64,000 bases of DNA from Eustoma russellianum (Eukaryota > Streptophyta > Magnoliopsida > Gentianales > Gentianaceae). Below are positions 33,212 to 44,121 of this stretch, piece after piece (positions within the stretch are counted from its first letter, which is position 1; each line of letters starts with the position of its first letter). The notes below the pieces were generated by a model. The model searched no databases. It saw only the letters and a program-made list of their open reading frames with translations, and was not told where the DNA came from. The position numbers were made by a program, and so were the translations under genes. The stretch spans positions 32,166,365 through 32,230,364 of the forward strand of contig AP025056.1 in NCBI GenBank assembly GCA_036186865.1, written 5' to 3'.

Positions 33212-34961
33212 TCACGTATTGTTAGACAATAACGAGTTCATCTTATCATCAACTGCTTCCTTCCAAAACGATGCATCTCTCGATTGCATCGCCTCCTTAT
33301 AGGATTTAAGATCATCTTCAACACTTAGTACAATTGGTATTTGATTAAATACCATTGTCCTATTACATTCAAGCAAGAAAGTAATGGATTGTGAAGAAAT
33401 AAAATCAGGATGTAAATACTTTTCCTTTCCAGCTTGTTGGCTTCTCCTAATCTCAGTTGAAGAACTTTGATTTTGTTCAACACTAGAAAGACTATTAGAG
33501 AAATCTCCAACTATTGGTCGTTCAAATTTCACTTGTTGAATCTTGATTTAACTCTGTTCTTAAGAATTTATTTTCAAGAAATTTAACATCCTTAGATTCG
33601 ACAAACACATTGGATTCTATGTTTAGAACTCTATATGCTTTAGAGTTTTCAGCATATCCAATAAAAACACATTTGAGCGCTCTTGGCCCCAAGTTAGTTA
33701 TTTTTGGATCTAGAACTCTAAAATAGGCTAGGCAGCTCCAAACTCTAAGATACTTAGATTTGGTCTTTGTTTCTTCCATATTTCATACGGAGAAACATTA
33801 AGCTTCTTAGAAGGAATTCTATTATAAATATGACAATCCGTCAACAAGGATTCTCCCCATAAATTCTTTGGCAAACCAGAGTTTATTAACATTATATTTA
33901 GCATGTCAACTAAACTTCTATTTTTTCTTTCAGCCAAACCATTCTTTCGAGTTGTATAAAAAGCACCTTTCTGATGCATGATACCATTCTCCTCACAGAT
34001 TTGATTAAATTCAAGAGGAAAGTATTCACCACCACGGTCACTTCTTAGAACTTTTACTTTCACTCCAATTGATTTTCAACTTCCATTTTGTAGACTTTTA
34101 ACATGTCAAAAGCTTCATCCTTATGCCTTAGCAAATATACATACGTATATCTTGAGGCATCATCAATGAAAGTGATGAAATATCAATTTTCTTCTCAGGT
34201 CAAAACACCATTCAATTCATAAATATCTGAATGACCAAGTTCTAAGAGTCCCGTTTTCCTTTCAACATTTTGAAATGGTTTCTTTTCATTTTTGCTTGTA
34301 TGCAAATCTCACATGTTCTTTCATTTTCATTTTCACAAGAAATTAAGGCATGCTTAGACATAAATTTAATAGTTGCACTACTTACATGTCCAAGTCTATC
34401 ATGACACAATGAAAAAAAAGAATCAACAGAGTAAGCACAAGCTGCGGGATTTATATTTATACTCAACTTAATCATCCTGTCGCAAGAATAACTCTTGCCT
34501 ATAAAGATCCCATTTTTGGACATTATAGTTTTGTCCCCCTCCATTACAATCTTGAACTCGTTGTCACAAACTAAGTTTGCAGAAACGAGATTCTTTGAAA
34601 TATCTGATACATGTAGAATGTTGACAAGTAACAACTTCTTTCTAGATGTAAAGTCTAACTCTACACTACCTTTAACCAAGACTTTTGTGGCACTGTTGTT
34701 TCCCATGAGAACTTGTTGGCTATTCTCCACAACTTGATAGGTCTTGAACGGATCCTTGTTGTTGCAAACATGTACTATTGCACCCGAATCGAACCACCAA
34801 TCATTTGTGATTTCGTTCGTAGGCATATGTAATTCAGTTACCATTCCAACATGCAAATCAAAGACCATTGCAACCAGTTCATCGGTTCCAATATCAACCA
34901 TATTAGCATTATTGGCATGATGTGATCCACCATCCTTTTTTGTTTTTTTCGAAACCAACAA
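33212..34961 (-). pseudogene. copia protease and integrase
   Basis: 34242-34961 carries WWFDSGAIVHVCNNKDPF, the aspartic protease active site (DSG). It also carries LCHDRLGHVSSATIKFMSKH and CEICIQAKM, the HHCC zinc site of integrase. 34065-34240 holds the FIDDASRYTYVYLLRHKDEA block. 33728-34063 holds LRSDRGGEYFPLEF and NGLAERKNRSLVDM (second Asp and Glu blocks). 33212-33779 holds the C-terminal linker with VWSCLAYFRVLDPK. Frames change between pieces. Confidence 0.8.
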
Positions 34962-35752
34962 TCTTTTTTCAAGTGTCCTTTTTTGCCATAATTATAACAT
35001 CTCTTTCCTTTCTTAGAATTTTCTGTCTTGTCTATGAGTTCAGATGTTTTGAAGTTTTTTTTGTTTCCACTCTATTTTCTGGGTTTCCCTTTGATATAAT
35101 GCACTCTTGGTGCATCTTTTGAAATATGCCTTTTGACAAGACTTCTAGTCTCCTCTTCTATACGCAAATGTTTCTAAATTTGTTTCAGGGAAAAGGACTA
35201 CGTTGAGTGCAGTAATTTTTTCCTGTAGCTATTCCAACTAGGGCGAAGCTTTGTAATTATCCCTCCTACTTGCAATGACTCAGAAACTTCCATACCCAAT
35301 TCTTTGAGTTTGGAAATAATGACCTGCAACTCATGCACTTGATCCATAACTGAAAAATTGTCAACCATTTTAAAATTAAAATACACCATTACCTGGAATT
35401 TGTTCATGCCTTGTTTCTCGTTGTTGTATTTGAACTCCAAGGCATTTTATATCTCCTTCGATGATGATGTAGTTGTAAATAGATCGTAAATACGATCTGA
35501 CAGGTTGTTGAGGACGTGTCCTCGACACAACACCTCATCCTCCTATTTTTTCCTCCAGGCGGCATTCACCTTCTTAGTGTAATCTTCTCGTAGGGGTGGC
35601 AACTCCTTCAGTTTTGGGTCCCAAAAGTACCCAATTTGCAACGTAGTCAACAAGAACATCATCTTGTTCTTCCACCACAGGAATTTTGAGCCATCAAATC
35701 GATTCAACTGCATGCTCTCTTGACTCAAAAACATCTTTGAATCCATCTTCAA
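34962..35752 (-). pseudogene. copia gag with altered zinc knuckle
   Basis: 35543-35752 begins gag: MKMDSKMFLSQESMQLNRFD then FLWWKNKMMFLLTTLQIGYF. 35198-35440 holds the next helix region (NNEKQGMNKFQVMVYFNFKM). Near 34970-35010 CYNYGKKGHLKKDC is a zinc knuckle in which the second cysteine is tyrosine. The start at 35752 is the first ATG after the LTR. Function would be RNA packaging; the frame is broken. Confidence 0.7.
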
Positions 35753-35763
35753 ATATTTACAAT

Positions 35764-36519
35764 TGTTAAGAAAATGGAATCAAAAGAGGAGTAGAAGAGG
35801 TAGTAGATAGATGGCTTGAGATCTGTGGACACACTTTTTGTAAGGAATATTTGCATCCACTAGTTGTTGTAGGGTTATAGGCAAGTTTCCTCCTAGGATA
35901 CAACAAGTCACAGATTTCTTATCTCAGCAATAAGGTAGAAATCCCAATGAACTTTAAAGAATTTTGAATTATAAGATTGAACTTGAGATTGGCATGTCTT
36001 GAAATGTGTTAAATGTGCCTTTTTATAGGCCCTTGAACATCATTTCAGACGTCTTAAACCATTCAAGGGTGATTAGATATGTACCTTAGTGCATAAGTTA
36101 CAAATTTAGATAAAAAGTCACACCTGTTGGACACATCGATAGAAGCCACATCGATCGATCGTTGTCTCATAGTGTATTCCAACTTTTCACCCAAACCACA
36201 TCGACCGATCGAAGTGTCGATCTATGTCTCATCAATCAATGCATGTGATCGGTCTATGTTGGACAGTGCACTCTAACTTGGCACCCAAGATACATACATC
36301 GATCAATATGATCGATCTATGTCACATTGATCGATCGATGTGATCGATCGATGTTCAACAGAATACTCAGCTTCATTTTCAGCCACTTAGATCCATCCAA
36401 GTCACTTCGATCGATCATATTGATCGATTGAAGTCATGCGCCAAGCTATTCTTGCTTTACTTAAGCTCCAATCAACCTTTATTCTTCTTTTTATTACCTT
36501 TACAAACTATTATAACACT
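35764..36519 (-). repeat. 5' LTR of minus-strand copia, 756 bp
   Basis: Bounded by TGTTAAG and TATAACA, a TGTTA/TAACA terminal inverted pair, immediately upstream of gag. A TATA box (ttttata on the plus strand, 36021-36027) sits inside. Upstream of it, at 36130-36430, lies a cluster of CGATCGAT-type palindromes. The inner end is followed by only a weak primer binding site. No second LTR was found, so the outer boundary rests on the terminal sequences alone. Confidence 0.6.
36130..36430. repeat. CGATCGAT palindrome cluster in copia U3
   Basis: At least seven copies of atcgatcgat-like palindromes with variants (acatcgatcgatcgttgtc, catcgaccgatcgaag, cattgatcgatcgatgtgat, cttcgatcgatc). They lie upstream of the LTR TATA box, in the same relative place as in the other copia LTR family. 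Confidence 0.75.
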
Positions 36520-37463
36520 TAAAAGGTAAGCTATCATATTTTATACGCATACTGATATTCTTCTATGGAGGATCCCTTCATTATCTTAACAAAACCTGAT
36601 GCAAAATATGAAGAGAGAGATGAAGACTTAGACTGTTTTGAATAAATGGGTAAATGGACTAAGTATGTGGAGTCGATAGCTAAGTGGATTCAAATACCTC
36701 CTTGAACCTGTAGGCTAAAGAGTTTTTGCATAATGAACATGATTTAGAGGTTTCTGAAGCTTGATTCTGTGAGAACTCTCCGATGCTCAAGTCATTAAAT
36801 ACTTTTTGGAGTAAACGGATGTCGTGAAAGTTCTCAGGTCCATAAGCATAGAGTTATTTTCAAATCCCTCACATGTCAATGGTAAAATTAAATTTATAAG
36901 GAGAGCAACGGGAGAAAAACTTGAAGAACACGAAATAATCCATGTTATGTATGTGGGTGGACTGGACTACTTGGATATTGTACTTGGCTTCTAGGCTTGT
37001 GCTGCATGTCTGGGGGGCCACAAAGTTACAGACCAACAAGAATTCTGGTGGGTAGTAACAGTAACTGAGTATCTTTGTCTTCTAGCATTACAGGTCATAC
37101 TATGTAAGAGACATGCTTTTAGTGCTTAGATTACGGTTTCCCTCTTACAAGGATATTCAGAAGTTAGTTCTAGAGGTCTTTTGCTCTCTTGCAGATTCGT
37201 TCTTTGATTTTCTTGCACTATGAAGATGTCATATGCAAAAATCTCAGTCAGAGGTTGCATAGTATACTTAGCAGACTTGAGAGTATAGTGTTAGGGATGC
37301 ATCAATCGCTCAACTCTGAAGCGTGTCATCCTCTAAAGTCCGATGCTTTGGTGGAGGTTTCTGCACCAATGCTTGGTCTATGTTAACAGGTTGTCAGGTC
37401 AATCAGCACATACCACATGTATTTCATCTTTAGCTCTCATCACTCGTAATTATTTATCACTAA
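36520..37463. other. Unassigned stretch
   Basis: No domain or repeat was recognised. A 65-codon plus frame at 37189-37386 (with LHYEDVICKNLSQRLHSILS) has helical character but no family I can name. It could be a fragment of a host gene or element. Confidence 0.3.
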
Positions 37464-38237
37464 GGGAGCATTTGTTTTAAACTTGAGTATCGGTATCAAA
37501 ATCGAAATGATAGATGTTGGAAACGGAATGTGTTTGAGTTGTAGACCCATATATGTTTGGTATAGAAGTTGGAATGGGTATTATGCCATACATGCTGTCT
37601 GGAACACATATGAGAGGGAATAGAAATTAAAGTGCGTGCATACACCAGATGGTGGCGTGGTGGTAGCACACAATGGTGGCATAGTGGTGCACACGATGGT
37701 GGGGTAGTGGTGGCATGGTGGAGAGCAGTGGTTGCACGGTAGTCACAGGGTGGTGGTGCGTTGTGATGGGGTGGTGTGCGGTGGTGACGGTGACGTGGCG
37801 TTGGTAGGGTGGCGGTTAAGGTGGTGGCAGGATGGCTTTAGAGTGACGGGGTGGTGGCAAGGCAATGGTGGCGTGGCGATGGGGTGGCGGCGTGGTAGTC
37901 GTGGGATGGTGGCACGATGGTGATGTGCGGTGGCGGGGGGTGGCAGCGGTGACGCGGTGGTATGTCGATGCATTAGTGGCACACATTGACAGTGGCACGA
38001 GGTGGCATAGTAGTGACACGAGGTGGTACGGTGTGGTACATTGTAGCGCGCCAGATGGAGGAATATGTTTTGATACCTGAATAAAACCTACGGTTTCATT
38101 CGGATATCAATGTCTGTGTTTAGAAAGATGTTGATATTCAAAAAATCATTATCATATCTTTCAAACAACTACAAAGAATGAGTATCATTCCTTTGATACC
38201 CATTCTTTAATAATGAAATCTACAAACCAAACGTTCC
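37464..38237. mobile_element. Harbinger/Tourist-like MITE carrying a GGTGG-rich minisatellite
   Basis: The ends gggagcatttgttttaaac and (reverse complement) ggaacgtttggtttgtag form short terminal inverted repeats. Both are flanked by TAA (37461-37463 and 38238-38240), the TWA duplication typical of PIF/Harbinger elements. Subterminal blocks (ggtatcaaaa..gaaatgata and ggtatcaaaggaatgata) are also inverted. There is no transposase. The middle, 37640-38055, is a strongly strand-biased TGG/GTGGTGG repeat. Confidence 0.65.
37640..38055 (+). repeat. Degenerate GGTGGY/TGG-rich minisatellite
   Basis: About 415 bp of G/T-rich units such as gtggtggcgtggtgg and ggtggtgcgttg with no fixed period. The long open frames on both strands here follow from composition and are not genes. 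Confidence 0.75.
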
Positions 38238-38240
38238 TAA

Positions 38241-38906
38241 CATTTCGAGATTTTTTATAGCACGTGTCAAAAGAAGCCATTTTGTGTTGGGAGAATACAT
38301 ACAAAAGAAAGAAGAATAGTAACATAAAAATCATATGGTTATACATTAGTCTCCTCGACAAACACAAAAAGACGTTTTCGTAAAGTAGCGGAAATTTGAA
38401 ATCAAGGTAGCCTAACAGCACATGGTCCTGTCGAGAGACTGATAAGCCAATCTGTTTATCTGTTCTCACTCCTCATCTTCCTGGTCCTGCCATCTCCTAT
38501 CAGGAGTTTTACTCTGTTTCTTAGTAATTACACTATTATAGTTAAGTCCCGACAATAATATCTTCTCATATCATGTACTTAAAAAAAATTAAGTTTGCTC
38601 AACCTAAAGTGTATGCACTCCTAGAAAGAGATAACGGTTGCTATATAATTCAGAATATTAATTTAGGTAACTGTGTAACGTTTTATCACATGAAGGGTAA
38701 TTGCCATATTCTATCACATATTTTTATTGGTTAAAAATAATTAATAGGAATCATAATAACTTATTTTATAACATCCGATGGTGTTACATAGAGATTTCAT
38801 AGACGAATGTCAGATGGGATCATAATGTTAGGTAAGACCGTAAGAAGATCCTGGTAAAAATGTGAAGACACTAGTCTATTTAAGAAGGGTAGATTGCACC
38901 ACCTAA
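38241..38906. other. Unassigned stretch before copia target site
   Basis: No gene, terminal repeat or family was recognised. The last five bases, ctaaa (38902-38906), are the target duplication of the following element. Confidence 0.4.
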
Positions 38907-40330
38907 ATGTTAGGTCCCTTAGAACACACTAGAAGGGGGGTTGAATAGTGTGTTCACCAAGTATGGATATTTTCTTGGATATTTTTCGTTTTCGAATGCA
39001 ACCAATACTTGGATATGTTCTTGAGAAGAATAAAACTTTGCAAAAATAAAGAACACAAGTATGTATAGAGGTTCAAGTCAAATGACTCTACTCCTCTACC
39101 TTCTTGATTTTTCACAAGAAGGATTTTGAATGGGGATTATTATTTCTATGGGAGAAACAACAATCAAAGTGAAATCAAAATACAAAGAAAACTAGGCAAC
39201 TTGCCTGGACCACAACCAAGAAAACTAACTCCTTGAAGTCTAGCCTCCAAAGAACTTCTTTGCCCTCAAAGAATTCTTGTAGGGGGTATAGTACCACCAC
39301 ACTATCAACTAACTCTCCAAGGTATAGATTTCTTAAACAAGAAGCACCCTTGCTTCTTGACCAACAATCTACACTTGGCCTCTCATAATCTTCACTCAAC
39401 AAGAAGAACACTCTTCTTCCTTACAATACAACTCTCACAAATAAAGTAAAATCACAATACAACTATTTTGAGAGCTTGAGCTTTGAGAGAAACTTGAGAG
39501 CTTGAATGGTAGAAAGTTTTTGAAGAAAGAGATGAAACCCTTGTTTTAACCTTCTTTGAATTTCCAGCCGTTTGAAAATGTTTGCAGAGCCAATAATGGA
39601 CTTTGTCTTCTTGTAATGGCATGTCCTCATCATTGGAGATCTTCGCTTGGATGGTTGCAAGCTTTTTGGAGAAACTTCTTATTGAAAGCTTAAAGAAGAA
39701 AGATCATTCCTTCAAGGATGAGAAAGAGCACCTGTGAAAATAACACTAAAAGAGAGGGTACAAAAGTCAAGTAAGCATTAGAAAACAAGACATAAGACGT
39801 TTGTGACGTTGGTCACATGAAGCGCCCTATCTGTTTAATGAACAGGCGTTCAATGTAAAATGGAACGCTTCATATGAAATTGAACAGGCGTTCGATGTCA
39901 CATAAAGTGCCTTATGTGGGCAGCTGAATGCGTACGAAGTCACAAGAAACGCCTATTTTCAGCCTTCATGCTTGTTCGAAATGGTTCTGACTTTTATCAG
40001 AAAGTTGCTTGATGTACGTGCCCATTTTGGGAGAAAAAGTACTTTTGACTTAGTAGTACACATGAAGCGCTTGTTCAAGAGTGTTTTGCCTTTTTCTTCA
40101 TACACATGAAGCGCCTAATGTAGGCGTTCGAAGCATACTGGAATTCAACCACATCACATGAAGTGCCTTATGTAGGCGTTCAAAGTATACTGGTTTCCAG
40201 AGCCTTCACATGAGGCACCTTATGTAGGCGTTCAAAATGTACTGACTTTCAGACACTTGACATTAGACGTCTTATGTAGGTGTTCGAAGTGTCAAATGTG
40301 TAAATCATCAAAACTTAACTTATTCCAACA
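38907..40330 (-). repeat. 3' LTR of the complete copia element
   Basis: 1424 bp; it pairs with 49183-50614. Its U3 part (high coordinates, 39800-40310) holds repeated AAGCGCCTTATGTAGGCGTT-like units with start points at 40103, 40155, 40207 and 40260, which is about 52 bp apart. Confidence 0.95.
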
Positions 40331-40348
40331 TTCTCCCTCTTTTTGATG
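40331..40348 (-). promoter_or_regulatory. Polypurine tract
   Basis: On the minus strand AAAAAGAGGGAGAA lies directly before the 3' LTR start TGTTGGAATAAG. It primes plus-strand cDNA. Confidence 0.85.
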
Positions 40349-40544
40349 ATTTCACATTTGCATAACTTTTAAAGTTTGCTCTCCTTTAATTTATGCTCCC
40401 CCTCACTTTATGCTCAAATACTTGAACTTGATGAATTAACCAAAAAATGAACATAAACAATGTTTAATCATACCATCAACAAAATAAAATTCATTTAACT
40501 TCAACAGCGAGATTTTATACATAAAAAATGAAAGTGAATTTTAA

Positions 40545-41879
40545 CTAAGCACCACTAACACCTCCACCTGGAGGTGTAAATCCTCCAAGTCCGAAACCTC
40601 CATCACTTGACGCAAAGTCAGCGAATCCGTCTATGGACCCTTCAACACCACCGGAGCCGCCTGTAGCACCAGCGTCACCACCACTTTCTCCTCCTAAATC
40701 ATTAAAATCAGGAGGAAGCACCCACGGACTGATATGCATGAGAGCATTTTGAATGCTGTCATGTGGTATTCATTTCGTGCATGTCGAGCTTCATGCTCGT
40801 CATCACGAAGTTGCAACCGTTGAACAGTCTGCTCAAGTGCTTCAATGCGTGATAGCAATGTTGTCTCACTGCTACCACCAGCACCTTCTTGAGGTCCTTC
40901 ATCGAACCTCATCATTGATGTCGGGAATTGTGGTGGCTTTCCTTTGCTGAGAATTGACGGCTTGAGCAATGTTGAAATTATCGTAGAAGTCAGCCTTTGC
41001 CACCTTTGTTAGATCTCCATCAGGTATATCGATACCCTTGGACTTCATCAAAATAGTAACAATGTTGGCAAAAGGTAAGGCCTTTGAACCTTTTCGAAGT
41101 GCCGCCATCATGACTTCCAAAAGAATCCATGCAAAGTTAAGCTGGGTCTCATGTTTGGTACGATAAGTAACGTAGAAATCCATGTTGCTTGGATTTTTAG
41201 TAGACTTACCGTTGATGCAGTAGGTGACCACAGGCAACAAAATGCGATCCACCAGGGACATATTCTGAGTCTTCTTTGAGGGAAAATACCCCAAATTAAA
41301 TTTTACATCCTGCTCACGAACTCTGTATTTGCTGCTCTAATCAAATACGGAGAAATCCGCTAACCCTTCATTTCTTACCCCAAGGATATCATAGATTTCT
41401 TGGATAGAGAAACTGAGAGGTGTACCGCGATGGCAGTGTGCAGAGTGAATTGCTGGGACTCAGACTGTGGAGTAATCCACATGTTTGCATAAAACAACAT
41501 TGTGTGGTCTCGGGAGAATTCCATCATATCCCGTTTGGACTAAAGATGCGTCCAGCCTTGATGATCGAGGAGGGTGATGATTTGATTTGTGTTGTGTGCC
41601 TCTGTAAGGTCACTATCACGGATGAGTTTGAGAGGCACCCGGTCTCTTGTTACTACTCTATTCTTGGACAAGTATATAGGAGTAGCGAGATAAATGAGAA
41701 CCTTTTGCCATATGAGGAGGTGGTTTAGTGGCATCAGAATCCAATTTTTTCATCCAACGAAAATTTTCCTTGGATAGCCCTTCCTGGATAGAGATGAGTT
41801 CTTGAGGTTCAACAATGCCAGCAGTTTGCTTGCGTTTGTATCCCCTTTGAGTTTTCCTTGAAGGTCCTGCTAAAGCCAT
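40545..41879 (-). pseudogene. Extra 3' ORF of the complete copia element (plant transposon protein-like)
   Basis: Opens with MALAGPSRKTQRGYKRKQTA (41879). It continues through shifted frames: LFYANMWITP, then at 41294-40899 VDRILLPVVTYCINGKSTKN, NMDFYVTYRTKHETQLNFAW and KSKGIDIPDGDLTKVAKADF. A coiled-coil-like stretch follows (LLSRIEALEQTVQRLQLRDD, about 40860-40800), and the end is glycine-rich (GGFGLGGFTPPGGGVSG). The middle resembles the 'putative plant transposon protein' domain (PF20167). The position after pol is that of the env-like ORF in SIRE elements, but no signal peptide or membrane segment is visible. Role unknown. At least two frameshifts. Confidence 0.65.
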
Positions 41880-42284
41880 TTATGAGTATGTGATTGAAGT
41901 TTTGAGGTGAGAAATGAAGAGAGTGTTTGAGGTTTTGTGAGAAGAGTGGAAGAGAATAATAGAATTTAAAGGAGAGGAAGGGAGGAGGAAGAGTTAGGGG
42001 CGGTTGACATGGAGAGGTAGTGGGAAAGTGGAAATACTGGAGAGCTATGGAGGGAGAGGAAGATATTAGAAAATGGAAGAGTGGGAAGTGGGGATTGAAT
42101 GAGGAAGATGAAAAGTGGAGGAGTAAGAAGAGGAGAACATTTGGGAAGTGGGAGAGAAAATGGGGAAATGTGGGAGTGATGGCATGGGGAAGAGAGAAAA
42201 GAAAATGGCGGCAGGAGTCCATGTCTGTTAATTGGCGCAAAAGGTTGAACAGACGTTTGGATTGACAATGAAGAATTAGGGTTT

Positions 42285-42560
42285 AGGCGCCTAATGTGAC
42301 TTCGGACGGTTTCATAAACTGGGATGAAGCGCCTAAAGTCATATGGAACGGTTGTGGATGAGTAGATTAAGCGCTTAATGTCACTTTGAACGAGTGAACC
42401 ATTTCAGGTGGAGCGCTTAATGCCACATCGAATGCGTGTAATGAGAAACATAGAGCACCTGATGTCACTTCAAACGAGTGACATTCTTAGCATCAGGCGC
42501 TTAATGTGACATTGAACGCCTAAACTAATTGTGATGAAGCGTCTTACGTATTCTGACCTT
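42285..42560 (-). repeat. Seven-unit 42 bp array between pol and extra ORF
   Basis: Units starting with (a/g)(a/g)GCGCYTAATGTCAC-like cores begin at 42285, 42327, 42369, 42411, 42453, 42495 and 42537, an exact 42 bp step each time. Most units also contain a gaacg block about 20 bp on. The wording (GCGCCTAATGT, GAACG) matches the repeat units in U3 of the same element. It lies upstream of the extra ORF in the reading direction. Confidence 0.85.
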
Positions 42561-42589
42561 GAACATTTGGAAAATTTTCTTGCTCAAAA

Positions 42590-44077
42590 CTTAAGACGGG
42601 TTATTATCACCCCATGTTAAGGAACCCCAATCTGATTCTTATAGATGCAAAGACATCACTAAGCAAGGATTTCGTGAATATGTCTGCTAATTGGTCACGT
42701 GTAGGAACAAATTCCACATTGACCAAGTTCTTTTGTACACAATCACGGATGAAATAATATCTCACTTCAATGTGCATAGTCGGACAGGATTTTGTGTAAT
42801 GTTGATAGCAGACGTGTTATCACACAAAATAGGCACTTTAGATAAGTGAATGCTATAATCATTTAAAGTGTTTGTCATCCATAGCAATTGTGCACAACAA
42901 GAGGCGGCCGAAATATATTCAGATTCCGCCGTAGAAAGAGAAACACTGTTTTGTTTCTTGGAAAACCAAGAAACAAGACAATCACCAAGAAACTGACAAG
43001 TCCCGGATGTACTCTTTCTATCAACAAGACTCCCCGCATAATCAGAGTCACAATATCCCCTTAAATCAAAACATGCATTTTTAGGATAAAGTATCCCAAA
43101 TTTCAAAGTACATCTAAGGTATCTAAGAATACGTTTTACCACAAGTAGATGCATTTCTCTAGGATCACTTTGAAATCTACCATATAAGTACACTGCATGT
43201 AAAATATCGGGTCTACTCGTAGTTAAATAAAGTAGACCACATATAATGCCACGATACAATATTACCTCGACATGCTTTCCTTTCTCATCCTTGTCAAGCT
43301 TGGCACTTGTGCTCATTGGTGTGTTTACTTCTCTCCCTTCACCAAAGTTGTACTTTTGAGCAAGCCCTTTGTGTATTTGGTTTGAGAAATATGCACTCCT
43401 TCTTCGGTTTGCTTGATTTGTAGTCTAAGAAAGTAGTTTAGCTCTCGCATCATGCTCATTTCGAATTCATCTTGCATTAAGCTAGAAAATTGCTCGCAAA
43501 GACAATTGTTAGTAGCACCAAAAAGAATATCATCAACATATACTTGTACAATTAATTGATTTTTACCTTGTTCTCTTATAAACAAAGTAGTGTCAACTTT
43601 ACCCCTTGAGAATCCATTATTAAGAAGAAAAGTACTTAACTTCTCGTACCAAGCTCTTGGAGCTTGTTTAAGGCCATAAAAAGCCTTTTTAAGTTTAAAA
43701 ACATGATGCGGTGAATCATTACATTTGAACCCGGGAGGTTGTGCAACATACACTTCTTTTTGAATAACACCATTCAAAAAGGCGGATTTAACATCCATTT
43801 GGTAAAGTTTAAACTCTCTATAGCAAGCATATGCTAATAACATTCTAATTGCTTCAAGCCGTGCTATGGGTGCAAATGTCTTATCAAAATCAATACTTTC
43901 TTCTTGACGGTATTCTTGAGCAACTAATCTAGCTTTGTTTCTAGTGACATTTCCTTGATCATCCATCTTATTACGAAATACCCATTTGGTACCAATAATG
44001 GGATGATCAAGTGGTTTAGGAACCAACTCCCAAACATCACTTCTTTCAAATTGGTTTAACTCTTCTTGCATAGCCAA
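42590..44077 (-). pseudogene. copia reverse transcriptase and RNase H
   Basis: 43325-44077 is an open 250-codon reverse transcriptase: GTKWVFRNKMDDQGN, FKLYQMDVKSAFLNGVIQKE, AFYGLKQAPRAWYEKLSTFL and the intact catalytic VQVYVDDILFGA. A frameshift near 43320 leads to RNase H (42762-43316): RPDILHAVYLYGRF, DLRGYCDSDYAGSLVDRKST, SVSLSTAESEYISAASC and KVPILCDNTSAINITQNP. After CTLK the frame is broken. Both domains copy the element RNA into DNA. This part is among the best preserved copia sequence in the window. Confidence 0.88.
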
Positions 44078-44121
44078 AATCTAATTTTCATCAAGAAGTA
44101 CATCTTTGACATTCTTAGGCT

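Larger units (their letters stand above)
31740..36519 (-). mobile_element. Copia element with 5' LTR, minus strand, 3' LTR not found
   Basis: From right to left: LTR 36519-35764, gag from 35752, protease, integrase, reverse transcriptase with YVDD, and RNase H to about 31740. It belongs to another copia lineage than the two elements with an extra ORF (small gag, no spacer). Numerous frame breaks. A 3' LTR should lie near 31000-31700, but no repeat of the 5' LTR was seen there. Confidence 0.8.

Noticed and set aside
37732..38080. Long open frames on both strands (His/Pro-rich and Gly/Trp-rich)
   Set aside because: They come from the G/T-biased minisatellite; no start context or domain.
41809..42268. 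Serine/phenylalanine-rich minus frames upstream of the extra ORF
   Set aside because: Pyrimidine-rich leader sequence; two overlapping frames are open and neither has a domain. The ORF start at 41879 fits better.
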